DNA of 22,537 bases, taken from Candidatus Yonathbacteria bacterium. Lineage in GTDB: Bacteria > Patescibacteriota > Minisyncoccia > Phycocordibacterales > UBA1550. Made by a program: the position numbers and the translations under genes. Location of the stretch: NCBI GenBank assembly GCA_003489395.1, contig DNMN01000028.1, positions 1 through 22,537 on the forward strand, in the 5' to 3' direction. The notes beneath the pieces were generated by a model. That model ran no database searches and was not told the DNA's origin. It saw only the letters and a program-made list of their open reading frames with translations. Every line of letters starts with the position of its first letter. The stretch's first letter is position 1. Of this stretch, positions 7,777 to 16,052 are shown piece by piece.

Positions 7777-8595
7777 ATGATTCACGCGAAAAAATCTTTA
7801 GGGCAGAATTTTCTAAATTCAAAAACTGTTGCGCGAGATATTATTCGAGCTGGAGACCTTTCACCTTCTGACACCGTGCTTGAAATTGGGCCAGGAAAGG
7901 GGTTCCTCACATCAGAACTTCTTGCCTCTGGAGCTCGTGTCACTGCTGTTGAAAAGGACGACCGGATGATTCCAATCCTTTCAGAAAAGTTTAGCGAGGA
8001 AATTAAGATGAAGCAATTCACACTTGTTCATGGGGATATCATGGAAATCCTGACTCACCAAAATTTTTTTTCTAAAGACTTAGGCGGGCAAGCATACAAA
8101 CTCGTTGCAAATATCCCTTACTATCTAACAGGGCAAATCATTCGTACTTTTCTTGAAGCAAAAGAAAAGCCTGAACGAATGATTTTAATGGTTCAAAAAG
8201 AAGTTGCAACGCGAATCGTTGCGCGCGACAAAAAAGAAAGCATCTTATCAATTGCAGTAAAAGTGTACGGCACACCAAAACTTATTAAAAAGGTTCCTGC
8301 GCGCTATTTCACTCCAGCTCCAAAGGTTGACTCTGCAATTCTCTCTATCGAAAACATCTCAGGAAAATCTTTTGCTGATAAAGTTTCTGAAAAACATTTT
8401 TTTGAAGTCGTGCGAACAGGTTTTGCTCACAAAAGAAAAATTCTCGCAGGAAACCTGAAAGAACTTTTCGGTGAAAAAACTCTGGTTGTTTTAAAAAATG
8501 CGCAGGTTGCAGAAAATGCTCGCGCTGAAGACCTTTCTCTAAATCAGTGGCTTTCCATTGCACAACTAACAGCTGGTGCTATACTTAAAAAGTAA
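7777..8595 (+). CDS. rsmA: 16S rRNA (adenine1518-N6/adenine1519-N6)-dimethyltransferase
   Basis: A 272-aa RsmA (KsgA) methyltransferase that dimethylates two adjacent adenines in the 3' terminal hairpin of 16S rRNA, using S-adenosylmethionine, late in 30S assembly. Visible motifs: KKSLGQNFL (5-13), SAM-binding motif I EIGPGKGFLT (36-45), an acidic residue after beta-2 (VTAVEKDD), catalytic motif NIPYYLTG (about 111-118), the MVQKEVATRI segment, and the FTPAPKVDSAIL segment before the C-terminal helical domain. The length is typical. The gene starts 19 bases after the helicase stop with its own extended -10 box and an ATG at the expected transcription start. The last bases carry the promoter of the next gene. 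Confidence 0.97.
   Translation: MIHAKKSLGQNFLNSKTVARDIIRAGDLSPSDTVLEIGPGKGFLTSELLASGARVTAVEKDDRMIPILSEKFSEEIKMKQFTLVHGDIMEILTHQNFFSKDLGGQAYKLVANIPYYLTGQIIRTFLEAKEKPERMILMVQKEVATRIVARDKKESILSIAVKVYGTPKLIKKVPARYFTPAPKVDSAILSIENISGKSFADKVSEKHFFEVVRTGFAHKRKILAGNLKELFGEKTLVVLKNAQVAENARAEDLSLNQWLSIAQLTAGAILKK
8577..8585 (+). promoter_or_regulatory. Extended -10 promoter inside the 3' end of rsmA
   Basis: TGCTATACT (8577-8585) fits TGnTATAAT. Transcription would begin near 8592, 14 bases before the ATG at 8606. The in-frame GTG at 8576 lies inside this box and would not be on the mRNA. Confidence 0.6.
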
Positions 8596-8605
8596 CTACT
8601 CTAAA

Positions 8606-10336
8606 ATGGACATCCAGAGCATCATACAGGACGATAAAAAGAAAAAGTTTTTGATTATTGGACTCGTTGTTTTTTTGCTTCTTCTTGTTGGTCTTACGTT
8701 TATTCTAACTAGAAGCACCACACCTAGCACATCAGAGGATGCTCAAGCGCAACGATTGGCAGACTTTGCAAAGCTTGCGCCTAGAGAAGGAACCTCAACG
8801 AGTACACTAGAATTGCTTCCAAGGATTGCTCTTTCTGCCGACCGCACAGCAATCTCTCCTGGACAATTGACAATAATTTCATGGGTGGCAACCAACGCAA
8901 CCGAATGTGTCAACATTGACGGCGACTCTCTTAGTACCACAGGTAGTGTCTCGCTTTCACCGAAAGAAACCTACTCATTTGATATTCTTTGCACCGGCCC
9001 AAAGGGCACTGATTTACAATCGTTAACAATATTTGTAACGACTGCTCCTACTATTACTCTCTTTGCGTACCCAGAAGCGGTCAAAACAGGAGAGCAATCT
9101 TTCATCTCGTGGAACGCAATCAATGCTGACCGATGTGTTGATAGCGCAGGAAAAACGCTTCGGCTTAGCGACAGTTTTTCTGTTTCGCCAAAAACTGCGT
9201 ACACATTTAGTATGAGTTGCACCGGCCCAAAAGGCACAGCAAAAAAATCAGTGACTGTTTCAATAGCAAAACCGCTCGCAACAGACACCACCTCTGGGAC
9301 CACTGGTGGTACTGGTACCGTTGGTAGTACTGGCACCAATGTTTCCACTGGGGCAACAACCGACAACACTACGCCTGTAGTTAGTTTGTCTGCAACCCCA
9401 TCAAGTATTGAATATAACAAGGGAACGACACTTGCCTGGGACTTAAAAAATGTAACTTATTGTGTGTTCACAAGTGACGGAGCCATTACCGGCTTGCCAC
9501 CATTCACATATGCTTCTGGAAGTCGTGCTGTATCTGGTCTAACAAAAAACCAGACCTACACACTCTCATGCACAAAAGGAGCCTCAAAAATTGAGAGGTC
9601 TGTTACTGTGAGCGTAGGCACAAAACCAATAGCAGCAGGACCAGATGTTAAAACACCATTTTACGCGGACAAAAAGACTGCCGCCACTTTTGAAATGATA
9701 AAATTCTCTTGGAACATATCCAACGCAAAAAGTTGCTCACTGAACAAAGGCTCCGAGGTGCTCAAGTCATCCCTTGGACCAAATTCAAGCACCTCACTTT
9801 ATGAAAAATCAGGAGGTACATTCACCTACACTCTTGTATGCACAGGCGAGGGTGGCACTATAACAAGCGACCCAGTAATGATAAGTTTCGTTAATTGTCA
9901 GTTTACGTATGGTTTCGGAAGTACAATTGAGGAAATCACAAGGACTATAAATGGTAAAGTCGAGCCTGGTTCTAGATACGGACGTAGCGAACCAGCTATC
10001 TGCACATATACTTATAGTAACCCAACATCTATTCATGGTCTCTTTGGTTGGTCTCGAGAACTACGAGCTGGTGATGAAAAATATCTTTGCCCATACACAC
10101 GTTACTACTTAATAAAAACCTCAAGTGGCACACAATCTGTGAACCTGCTTGATAAAACATACCACCCAAATTGGGAGCATCTAGATAAAATTTATTATAC
10201 GCACCCAACATCATGTGGAAAAGATTACGGACTGGTTTTTTGGAACGGTAATTCCTTTGTAAACTGGGGCCAGTTTGGCGGGATTTGTGGTGGAAACGTC
10301 ACAGTGGTTAGTGGCCTGACCTGCCTTGTGAAATAA
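8606..10336 (+). CDS. Cell-surface protein with four Cys-paired Ig-like repeats
   Basis: A 576-aa protein with a short basic N-terminus and one transmembrane segment (about 15-36, FLIIGLVVFLLLLVGLTFIL); the rest should face outside. Four Ig-like repeats follow at about 71-146, 148-222, 255-341 and 347-428. Each has a W at the core (ISWVATNATEC, ISWNAINADRC, LAWDLKNVTYC, FSWNISNAKSC) and a second Cys in LCTGPKGT, SCTGPKGT, SCTKGAS or VCTGEGG, suggesting one disulfide per repeat. Repeats 1 and 2 share a nearly identical CTGPKGT block even in DNA (8990-9009 and 9218-9237), a sign of recent duplication. A Gly/Thr-rich linker (about 222-255) separates repeats 2 and 3. The last 148 residues form an unrecognised domain with six Cys and many aromatic residues. 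I start it at ATG 8606 because the extended -10 box at 8577-8585 excludes the GTG at 8576. An adhesin-like role is inferred. Confidence 0.85.
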   Translation: MDIQSIIQDDKKKKFLIIGLVVFLLLLVGLTFILTRSTTPSTSEDAQAQRLADFAKLAPREGTSTSTLELLPRIALSADRTAISPGQLTIISWVATNATECVNIDGDSLSTTGSVSLSPKETYSFDILCTGPKGTDLQSLTIFVTTAPTITLFAYPEAVKTGEQSFISWNAINADRCVDSAGKTLRLSDSFSVSPKTAYTFSMSCTGPKGTAKKSVTVSIAKPLATDTTSGTTGGTGTVGSTGTNVSTGATTDNTTPVVSLSATPSSIEYNKGTTLAWDLKNVTYCVFTSDGAITGLPPFTYASGSRAVSGLTKNQTYTLSCTKGASKIERSVTVSVGTKPIAAGPDVKTPFYADKKTAATFEMIKFSWNISNAKSCSLNKGSEVLKSSLGPNSSTSLYEKSGGTFTYTLVCTGEGGTITSDPVMISFVNCQFTYGFGSTIEEITRTINGKVEPGSRYGRSEPAICTYTYSNPTSIHGLFGWSRELRAGDEKYLCPYTRYYLIKTSSGTQSVNLLDKTYHPNWEHLDKIYYTHPTSCGKDYGLVFWNGNSFVNWGQFGGICGGNVTVVSGLTCLVK

Positions 10337-10381
10337 CATTATAGAAAACAAAACTTTTCGCTATCTCTTCCATAATGTCTC

Positions 10382-10390
10382 TGCTATAAT
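10382..10390 (+). promoter_or_regulatory. Extended -10 promoter for the secretion-linked unit at 10411
   Basis: TGCTATAAT (10382-10390) is a perfect extended -10. Transcription would start near 10397, right at a GAGGA (10397-10401) that sits 9 bases before the ATG at 10411. The ATG at 10393 would lie before the transcript start. No good -35 is seen. Confidence 0.75.
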
Positions 10391-10410
10391 ATATGCGAGG
10401 ACTGCATATT

Positions 10411-11208
10411 ATGAACAAACAATATAAAAAAATATTTTCTGTTCTATTCGCAATCCTCGTTGGTGCGAGTATTGTTTTCCTTGCGTGGAAGGGTGGCGAC
10501 GTAGCGCCCACAGACAACCCGTCTCTTGGTAGCAATAAATGGAAAGATGCTCTAGTCGTCATTCCACAGACGTACACATCAAAAACTCTTGGCTCTACAA
10601 AAGGTGATATTGAGATGAGCACGGAGGAGGCAACAACAACCACAGATGTTGTTGCAAGGAAACTCCTCTTAGAATACGCAACCTCGCAGGCCGGGGTGAC
10701 AACAGCAGAAATAAGCGACGCAGACGCTCAGAGTATCGCAAATACTCTTGCTCAAGAGGTGAAGCTCCCACATAAAAAAAATTATGTATTGGGTGACCTA
10801 AATGTTTCCTTAGACAACAGTTACGACGCTAATCTTTTATACATAAACACACTTAGCGCGCGACTCAATAAGTATGTAGCTACTGGGCAAAAAGAAACAG
10901 ATCTTACAATATTACTTTCCGCAATGACAACTAGAAGTACCACAACACTGGGTAAACTAAAAGAAAAGGAAGCGATTTACCAAGACCTTATAAAGGACTT
11001 GCTTGCGATAAAAACACCTTCTCGTATTACGCAACTTCACCTTCGCTTGATTCAAGATTACGAAACACTGCGCTCATCTATAGTTGGGCTTCAAAGTATG
11101 CTCATAGACCCTGTGGTTGGGATTGCCGCGCTTGCGGAATACAGAGTTGGTTTTGATGATCTTTTCCTAACCGAAAAAGCGTACCGCGAATTCAATTTTG
11201 CGAACTAA
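10411..11208 (+). CDS. TM-anchored helical protein of the secretion locus, function unknown
   Basis: A 265-aa protein with an N-terminal anchor or uncleaved signal (about 7-25, KIFSVLFAILVGASIVFLAW). The exported part is polar and mostly helical, with no Cys and no known motif. Two stretches are rich in Thr (EEATTTTDV and MTTRSTTTL). I recognise no family. I chose ATG 10411 rather than the in-frame ATG 10393 because the perfect -10 box places the transcript start between them, and GAGGA lies 9 bases before 10411. The gene is followed after 9 bases by the next gene and is likely the first gene of a unit running to 15938. Position at the head of a VirB6 unit suggests an accessory envelope role, which is inference only. 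Confidence 0.8.
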   Translation: MNKQYKKIFSVLFAILVGASIVFLAWKGGDVAPTDNPSLGSNKWKDALVVIPQTYTSKTLGSTKGDIEMSTEEATTTTDVVARKLLLEYATSQAGVTTAEISDADAQSIANTLAQEVKLPHKKNYVLGDLNVSLDNSYDANLLYINTLSARLNKYVATGQKETDLTILLSAMTTRSTTTLGKLKEKEAIYQDLIKDLLAIKTPSRITQLHLRLIQDYETLRSSIVGLQSMLIDPVVGIAALAEYRVGFDDLFLTEKAYREFNFAN

Positions 11209-11217
11209 TAACATTTT

Positions 11218-12693
11218 ATGAAAACAAAAAATCTTTTTAACTCGACAAAAATATTAACAGCTATTTTTATATTGAGTACCTTTTTTACACTAACAAACAA
11301 CCTACAAGCACAAATGGCTGTAACCGACCCCTTGAACACAGCTCAAAATACCATAACTGCTGGCTCTGCGCCTGTTGCCGCAACGGCTGGTACTGCAAAC
11401 GTTGGCATAAATACAGCAAAACTAACATGGGACGTCACCGGGAAAAATCTTCTTGACACCGCTGCGTACATGGCTGCACAAAATCTTCTGAGTCAGCTCA
11501 CCAACAACACAATCGCATGGATTCGTGGAGGGTTCCACGGGAGTCCCTCATTTGCTGTGGACACCAACGAAATTTTTACAGACATTGCTGACAGTATTGC
11601 AGGCGGACTAGTTCTTTCTCTTAGAAACATAGCAGTCTGTGAATTTACCGCATCATACAAGGACGACCTTGTTAACACTGTTGACCTTTCTGCAAAAAAA
11701 CGCCCATACATATATAACCAAAGAGCAACCTGCCCATTTAAAGAAGACTACAACTTTAAGGCGAGTGATTTTTACAGCGACTTCAGCAAGGGTGGGTGGG
11801 AGTTGATGGGCGCTGCATTAAATGACGGTGGAAACCCATATGGGGTACAGCTTATCACGGCTCAGGAACAAGCATCTCGTGAAGCAAAAGCTATAGCTGA
11901 TAAGGAGAAAAAACTAAGTTGGTCTGGCGGATTTACAGATATTATTGATGCTACTAGTTGTAACTACCCAGCAGATATTTTTTATTATCCCGACGATTTT
12001 TCATCTGGTGGCACCGGTAGTATGACCCAAGAAGAAGCAAACAAAAAAAACGCGGAATTGCTGTCAGATCCAGCTCGCGCAAAAGCTCTTCAAGAGGCAT
12101 ATTGTAAAACCACCACACCAGGAAAGATTGTTGGCGACCAACTCACAAAAACACTCGGAGTTGATATGGATAGAATTGGTTTTGCTGACAATATGAACAA
12201 AATTATTTCCGCTTTTCTTGATACGCTCACAACAACTGCCGTTCGTTCTGTCTTTGGAAGCGATCGTTCTACTGCAGCCGGGGGAAGACCACCGAGCTCA
12301 ACTACCCAAACACCTCCTGTTGTTGCAGTAAACACAGGTATCGTCACTGACGTAACCTCAAACAGCGCAACACTCAATGGCTTCATAACATACGCTGGCT
12401 ATGAAGCAAAAGTTACTGCATGGTTCCTGTTTGGAAACACTGAAGCTTCTGTCTCAGCATCACAGGTTGCTGGAGCGGCGCAACCTTACAAGCCAATACC
12501 AACAGGTGGCGTCATTTTCCCAGTTTCAATACCAGTAAACGTTGTTGGCCAAACCTTTAGTTATGTTGTTCCAAATCTTCTTCCAGATACTACATATTGG
12601 TTTACAGCAAATGTAGGAACATCACAAACTGGGACACCAAGCAACCTGTATGGAGTAGCAAGAAGTTTCAGGACGTTACCATTACAACAATAA
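11218..12693 (+). CDS. Secreted protein of the secretion locus with FnIII-like C-terminus
   Basis: A 491-aa protein with a signal peptide (about 1-32, hydrophobic ILTAIFILSTFFTLTNNL, likely cut after LQAQ or nearby). The middle part (about 60-350) has the segment AAYMAAQNLLSQLTNNTIAWIRGGFHGSP in two overlapping pieces, followed by a DIADSIAGG helix and Cys residues in VCEF, TCPF, SCNY and YCKT. I associate the WIRGGFxGSP pattern with secretion loci of Patescibacteria, but it has no assigned function. After a Pro/Thr-rich linker, residues about 368-491 look like a fibronectin type III domain (SNSATLNGFI at the start, LPDTTYWFTANV near the end). The stop overlaps the next ATG by one base (TAATG), so the two genes are translationally linked. 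An extracellular or wall-facing part of the machine is plausible. Confidence 0.83.
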   Translation: MKTKNLFNSTKILTAIFILSTFFTLTNNLQAQMAVTDPLNTAQNTITAGSAPVAATAGTANVGINTAKLTWDVTGKNLLDTAAYMAAQNLLSQLTNNTIAWIRGGFHGSPSFAVDTNEIFTDIADSIAGGLVLSLRNIAVCEFTASYKDDLVNTVDLSAKKRPYIYNQRATCPFKEDYNFKASDFYSDFSKGGWELMGAALNDGGNPYGVQLITAQEQASREAKAIADKEKKLSWSGGFTDIIDATSCNYPADIFYYPDDFSSGGTGSMTQEEANKKNAELLSDPARAKALQEAYCKTTTPGKIVGDQLTKTLGVDMDRIGFADNMNKIISAFLDTLTTTAVRSVFGSDRSTAAGGRPPSSTTQTPPVVAVNTGIVTDVTSNSATLNGFITYAGYEAKVTAWFLFGNTEASVSASQVAGAAQPYKPIPTGGVIFPVSIPVNVVGQTFSYVVPNLLPDTTYWFTANVGTSQTGTPSNLYGVARSFRTLPLQQ

Positions 12694-15239
12694 TGACACA
12701 CTGGCTTAATAAAAAACTTGTGCCACTTGTCTTCGCAATAGTATTCTCTGTTGTCGGGTTTGGCACGATTGTAAATATTGCAAGCGCGGATATCATAGGC
12801 GATTTATCTGAAATTCTTCCTCTTGATGCAAAGTATCTACCAGGTCCAGGAAGAGTAGCCGAAATTCCTTCGGACATAACCGCAAGTCAAGCGCAATTAA
12901 TATTAACAAATATAAAAAACGATGGCCTTGTTCAGGTATCCTTTAAAAGGATTCTAGCGGCAGAGATTGCAGTAAGTAGCGCTCAAAATGACTTCGACTA
13001 CAAGAACTGTAGCATACCAGGGTTAAGCCTCAGTGCAGAATGCCGAGCTGCAGAATCGACTCTTAGGGGCGCAAAAGATGCGTTGGATACGGCAACCGCA
13101 GAGATTGAAAGCGCACTTGTGTTGGCGAGAGAAAGGCAGGACCTCATAATAGAATCATACCGGGCTCAAAACGCTGTGACAGAGGCTTTAACCACTGGTA
13201 CCACAAGAATTACAGACACCGCTCAAACAAGGCAGACAACTCTAGTTGAACAAGGACAGAATGATATTGCCAACACAGCACCTGTTGAATTTACTCCTGA
13301 ATATATAAACGCTGCGCGCCAGGCGCAGCAAAACGCGAGCGCATGGAATACGGATGATTCAATAGCATTAAAAATGCAACAAGACTGCGTAGTTTGGTCT
13401 GCAACAAAAGCCACAAACTTAATGCCTTGTTTTGCGGAAGCAGTTTATAAAATAATTTATAAACCCACAGCGTACGCGCTTATGGGTTCTGGGTATATTT
13501 TTGACCAAATACTTTCTCTAAGCTTAGAAGGAGAGATGGTTGCTCCTCCTTTTATAAACTCTACGTGGATTGTTGTACGAGATTTTTCAAATATGATTTT
13601 CATATTTATACTTCTCTATACAGGAATCCAAACAATTTTTGGTGTAAAAGGATGGGAAAAGGTAGTACGTAATGTAATAATCATCGCACTCCTTATAAAT
13701 TTCAGTCTCTTCTTCACAAAAGTTGTCATTGACGCGGGAAACGTCCTTGCTGTTGGAATAAAAAGCGCCATCAGCACAACGAGTGTTTCCGAGGGCCTCG
13801 CCGCGGCGTTCCAACCACAGCAGTTCCTTAGTGCAGCCACAAAAGGCCCAGACACGAGTGGCGGAGACGCAATTATTGTATTTCTCGTCGCTGCAGTTGT
13901 AAGCGGATTTGCAGCGTATATCTTTTTCAAAGTGGCGCTTCTTTTTATGGGCCGCCTTATAATCTTTTGGGGACTTATGATTATCTCTCCGTTTGCATTT
14001 ATTTCTATGGTAATGCCTAAAGGGAACATCTTTAATAAATGGCTAGACACACTCATGGGACAAACTTTTATAGCCCCTGTATTTCTGTTTTTTGTATACA
14101 TTATAATGAAGGTTATTTCTGGTGGAACGGGTATCCTTGGTGGTTTTCAGCAAACGGACAATTGGTTTAAAGACCTTCTTGGTCCTGTAATTGTTGCAAC
14201 ACTTCTTATTTTTGCGCTTAAGATGGCACTCGGAATTGCCGAGGATATGGCTGGCAAATTTGGTGGGATGGTTGCTGGGTTAGCAGGCCAAGCTATCGGT
14301 GTCGGCGCAATGGTTGCATCGGGTGGAACATCTGCATTAGGGAGAGGGCTCGGCGGACGTCTTGCGCAAAAGGTTCAAGAAAGTGGCACGTTCCAAAAAA
14401 TGGCGACGGGCGAGAGCGCAATAGGCAGATTTGCAGGTCGTCAGGCTCTTACATTGACTGACAAAGCCCGTACTGGCACGTGGGATGCACGCGGGACTAA
14501 AGCATTCCAAACAGTCGCAAAAACAGCTGGTTTAACAGGAAAAGCAACTGGAATACTTGGGATAGAAAAGCCGGGTGAAGGTGCAAAGGGTGGATTTAAA
14601 GGCGTAATGGAGCGACAAGATAAACGCGACCTAGAGGAGGCAAAGAAATATAAAGTTACTGACCAAGAAAAAGAAAAACTAGAAGGTTCTAAAAAAGAGA
14701 AGGTTGACCTTGCGCAAATAAGTCTTAATGAAAAAAAGTCGGCATTTGATAAAGCAGAAAAAGAAGAAGAGGCTTCTCGCACATCTGGCGTATATGACCA
14801 AAACCTTAAAAAGGTATTGGAAATTGCGGAAAAAGAAAAAATAGAAGCAGAAAAGAAGCTTGAGGAAGAGAAAAAGAAAGATTTAGTGGCGGAAGAAAAC
14901 GAGCGTCGCCGAAAAGTACACGCTCAATATATTGAAGGGAGAGCAAAAACTACTACTATGGCGATGGGAGGAGTCGGGGCGATAGCAGGAGGAATATTAG
15001 CCGGCCCCGCGGTAGCTATTGCTGGCGGAATTGCGGGGGCAGGCTTATATCGTGGCGCCTACAGCCACACTCAAGCAAAGCGTAGCGCGGAAAAAATTCG
15101 CACTACCAAGATTAAAGACTTAGAAGAAAAAGAGAAGGAGGAAAAGGACGCTACAAAAATTATTATGAAAATTCTTGAAAAGGAGAAAAAGGTGGAGGAG
15201 AAACCAAAGGCAGAAACTGAGGGCGGAGACAAACACTAA
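12693..15239 (+). CDS. VirB6/TrbL-like type IV secretion membrane protein
   Basis: An 848-aa protein with a signal peptide (about 1-30, ending IASA), an exported helical region (30-250), and a polytopic core with hydrophobic segments at about 291-316, 323-355, 392-440, 458-477 and 494-515. The core has the GVKGWEKVVRN loop and the GLMIISPFAFISMVMPKG segment typical of Patescibacterial VirB6/TrbL proteins. A Gly-rich stretch follows (about 515-560), then a long charged coiled coil (about 640-745), a second Gly/Ala-rich hydrophobic segment (about 755-785), and a Lys/Glu-rich tail. VirB6 proteins form part of the inner-membrane channel of type IV secretion systems. The start at ATG 12693 overlaps the previous stop and gives a proper signal peptide. 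The in-frame TTG at 12597 lies inside the upstream gene and was rejected. The family call is good. The tail is unusual in length and function unknown. Confidence 0.87.
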   Translation: MTHWLNKKLVPLVFAIVFSVVGFGTIVNIASADIIGDLSEILPLDAKYLPGPGRVAEIPSDITASQAQLILTNIKNDGLVQVSFKRILAAEIAVSSAQNDFDYKNCSIPGLSLSAECRAAESTLRGAKDALDTATAEIESALVLARERQDLIIESYRAQNAVTEALTTGTTRITDTAQTRQTTLVEQGQNDIANTAPVEFTPEYINAARQAQQNASAWNTDDSIALKMQQDCVVWSATKATNLMPCFAEAVYKIIYKPTAYALMGSGYIFDQILSLSLEGEMVAPPFINSTWIVVRDFSNMIFIFILLYTGIQTIFGVKGWEKVVRNVIIIALLINFSLFFTKVVIDAGNVLAVGIKSAISTTSVSEGLAAAFQPQQFLSAATKGPDTSGGDAIIVFLVAAVVSGFAAYIFFKVALLFMGRLIIFWGLMIISPFAFISMVMPKGNIFNKWLDTLMGQTFIAPVFLFFVYIIMKVISGGTGILGGFQQTDNWFKDLLGPVIVATLLIFALKMALGIAEDMAGKFGGMVAGLAGQAIGVGAMVASGGTSALGRGLGGRLAQKVQESGTFQKMATGESAIGRFAGRQALTLTDKARTGTWDARGTKAFQTVAKTAGLTGKATGILGIEKPGEGAKGGFKGVMERQDKRDLEEAKKYKVTDQEKEKLEGSKKEKVDLAQISLNEKKSAFDKAEKEEEASRTSGVYDQNLKKVLEIAEKEKIEAEKKLEEEKKKDLVAEENERRRKVHAQYIEGRAKTTTMAMGGVGAIAGGILAGPAVAIAGGIAGAGLYRGAYSHTQAKRSAEKIRTTKIKDLEEKEKEEKDATKIIMKILEKEKKVEEKPKAETEGGDKH

Positions 15240-15248
15240 AATAACACA

Positions 15249-15938
15249 ATGGACAACGAAGCAGAAAAAATTTTCAAAGAACAATTAGGGAAACTTCCGA
15301 ATGAGGTTACTTCTTTTCTTTCATCTGCTCCGTGGTCTGAAGACCTTGATGAAATTGGGTCTCTCTACAACCTGCCAGAGAATGAGCTATATGGCTTCAA
15401 GCGTGAGGCAACACTTGCTCTTGTTGGTCTCGTGCACCCAGATGCCTTTAGTGTAATGCTCGAACAAGAAGTAGGTATAAAAGGCGCCGTGCTTGAAGCA
15501 CTCGTTGCAAACGTAGAAAAGAAAATTTTTTCTCCAATCCGTCCTGCGCTTGTAGAGTTCTTTGAAAAAGAAGCACGGAATGACTCCGTGCAGACACAGG
15601 CTGTCGCGGAGGAAGCCCCCTTAGCCCAAGCATCTCCGTCAGTTGTCAGTGGTTCAGTGTTAAATGTCCACCGAATACCTGATGTTGCGCCGGAAAATTT
15701 ACCTACAGAAGAAGGCGAATCGCTTTTGACATCATTTACTCCAGAGTTTGAGGAAGCAGAAGCAAAGGAAACTCCAACGCACCCATTTGAAGAAAAAATG
15801 AAAAAGGTGTTTACCGCTGGACAGCAATCCTTGGGCGAACTTGCTATTGAACCGTCGGCACCGCCACTGTCTGCAACACAAGCGCCAAAAGCTCCGCCTA
15901 TTTACCAAGCAGACCCATACCGAGAACCGATTGAGTAG
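15249..15938 (+). CDS. Cytoplasmic protein of the secretion locus, function unknown
   Basis: A 229-aa acidic protein without signal or membrane segment. Residues 1-112 look like a small helical domain (FKEQLGKLPNEVTSFLSS, then APWSEDLDEIGSLYNL, then LVGLVHPDAF). The rest is Pro/Glu/Ala-rich and probably disordered, ending in PPIYQADPYREPIE. I do not recognise a family. It starts 9 bases after the VirB6-like gene and is the last gene before a strong hairpin (15984-16018), so it belongs to the 10411-15938 unit. An adaptor or regulator acting at the cytoplasmic face of the channel is possible, without direct evidence. Confidence 0.8.
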   Translation: MDNEAEKIFKEQLGKLPNEVTSFLSSAPWSEDLDEIGSLYNLPENELYGFKREATLALVGLVHPDAFSVMLEQEVGIKGAVLEALVANVEKKIFSPIRPALVEFFEKEARNDSVQTQAVAEEAPLAQASPSVVSGSVLNVHRIPDVAPENLPTEEGESLLTSFTPEFEEAEAKETPTHPFEEKMKKVFTAGQQSLGELAIEPSAPPLSATQAPKAPPIYQADPYREPIE

Positions 15939-15983
15939 TGCCGCTTTGCGAACATTTGACGGGCCCAGTTAATTGTCAATTGT

Positions 15984-16018
15984 ACGGGTTGTTTTGTTTT
16001 TCAAACAAAACAACCCGT
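15984..16018 (+). terminator. Strong hairpin ending the VirB6 unit
   Basis: A perfect 16-bp stem (15984-15999 with 16003-16018) with a 3-base loop, extended by CAATTG at 15977-15982 pairing with CAATTG at 16022-16027. There is no T run after the stem, so rho-independent termination is not certain. The 3' arm touches the -35 region of the prgI promoter. Confidence 0.6.
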
Positions 16019-16046
16019 GGTCAATTGTGCGCGCACTGTGTATAAT
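16018..16046 (+). promoter_or_regulatory. Promoter giving a leaderless prgI mRNA
   Basis: TGGTCA (16018-16023, 4 of 6 match to TTGACA), a 17-base spacer and a perfect TATAAT (16041-16046). The ATG at 16053 begins 7 bases after the -10 box, at the expected transcription start. The GTG at 16017, in the same frame, lies upstream of the transcript. Confidence 0.75.
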
Positions 16047-16052
16047 ATACGT

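Noticed and set aside
8971..9420. Open frame of 149 codons on the minus strand inside the Ig-repeat gene
   Set aside because: Val/Pro-rich composition comes from the Thr/Gly-rich linker of the real gene; no independent support.
10393..10410. Earlier in-frame ATG for the gene at 10411
   Set aside because: A perfect extended -10 box at 10382-10390 puts the transcript start near 10397, after this ATG.
12597..12692. Earlier in-frame TTG for the VirB6-like gene
   Set aside because: It lies inside the upstream gene and would put 32 residues before a proper signal peptide that starts at ATG 12693.
13616..14101. Open frame of 161 codons on the minus strand inside the VirB6-like gene
   Set aside because: It mirrors the hydrophobic membrane core of the real gene and has no recognisable protein features.
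16017..16052. Earlier in-frame GTG for prgI
   Set aside because: It lies in the hairpin and upstream of the -10 box, and the added residues do not match the PrgI family.
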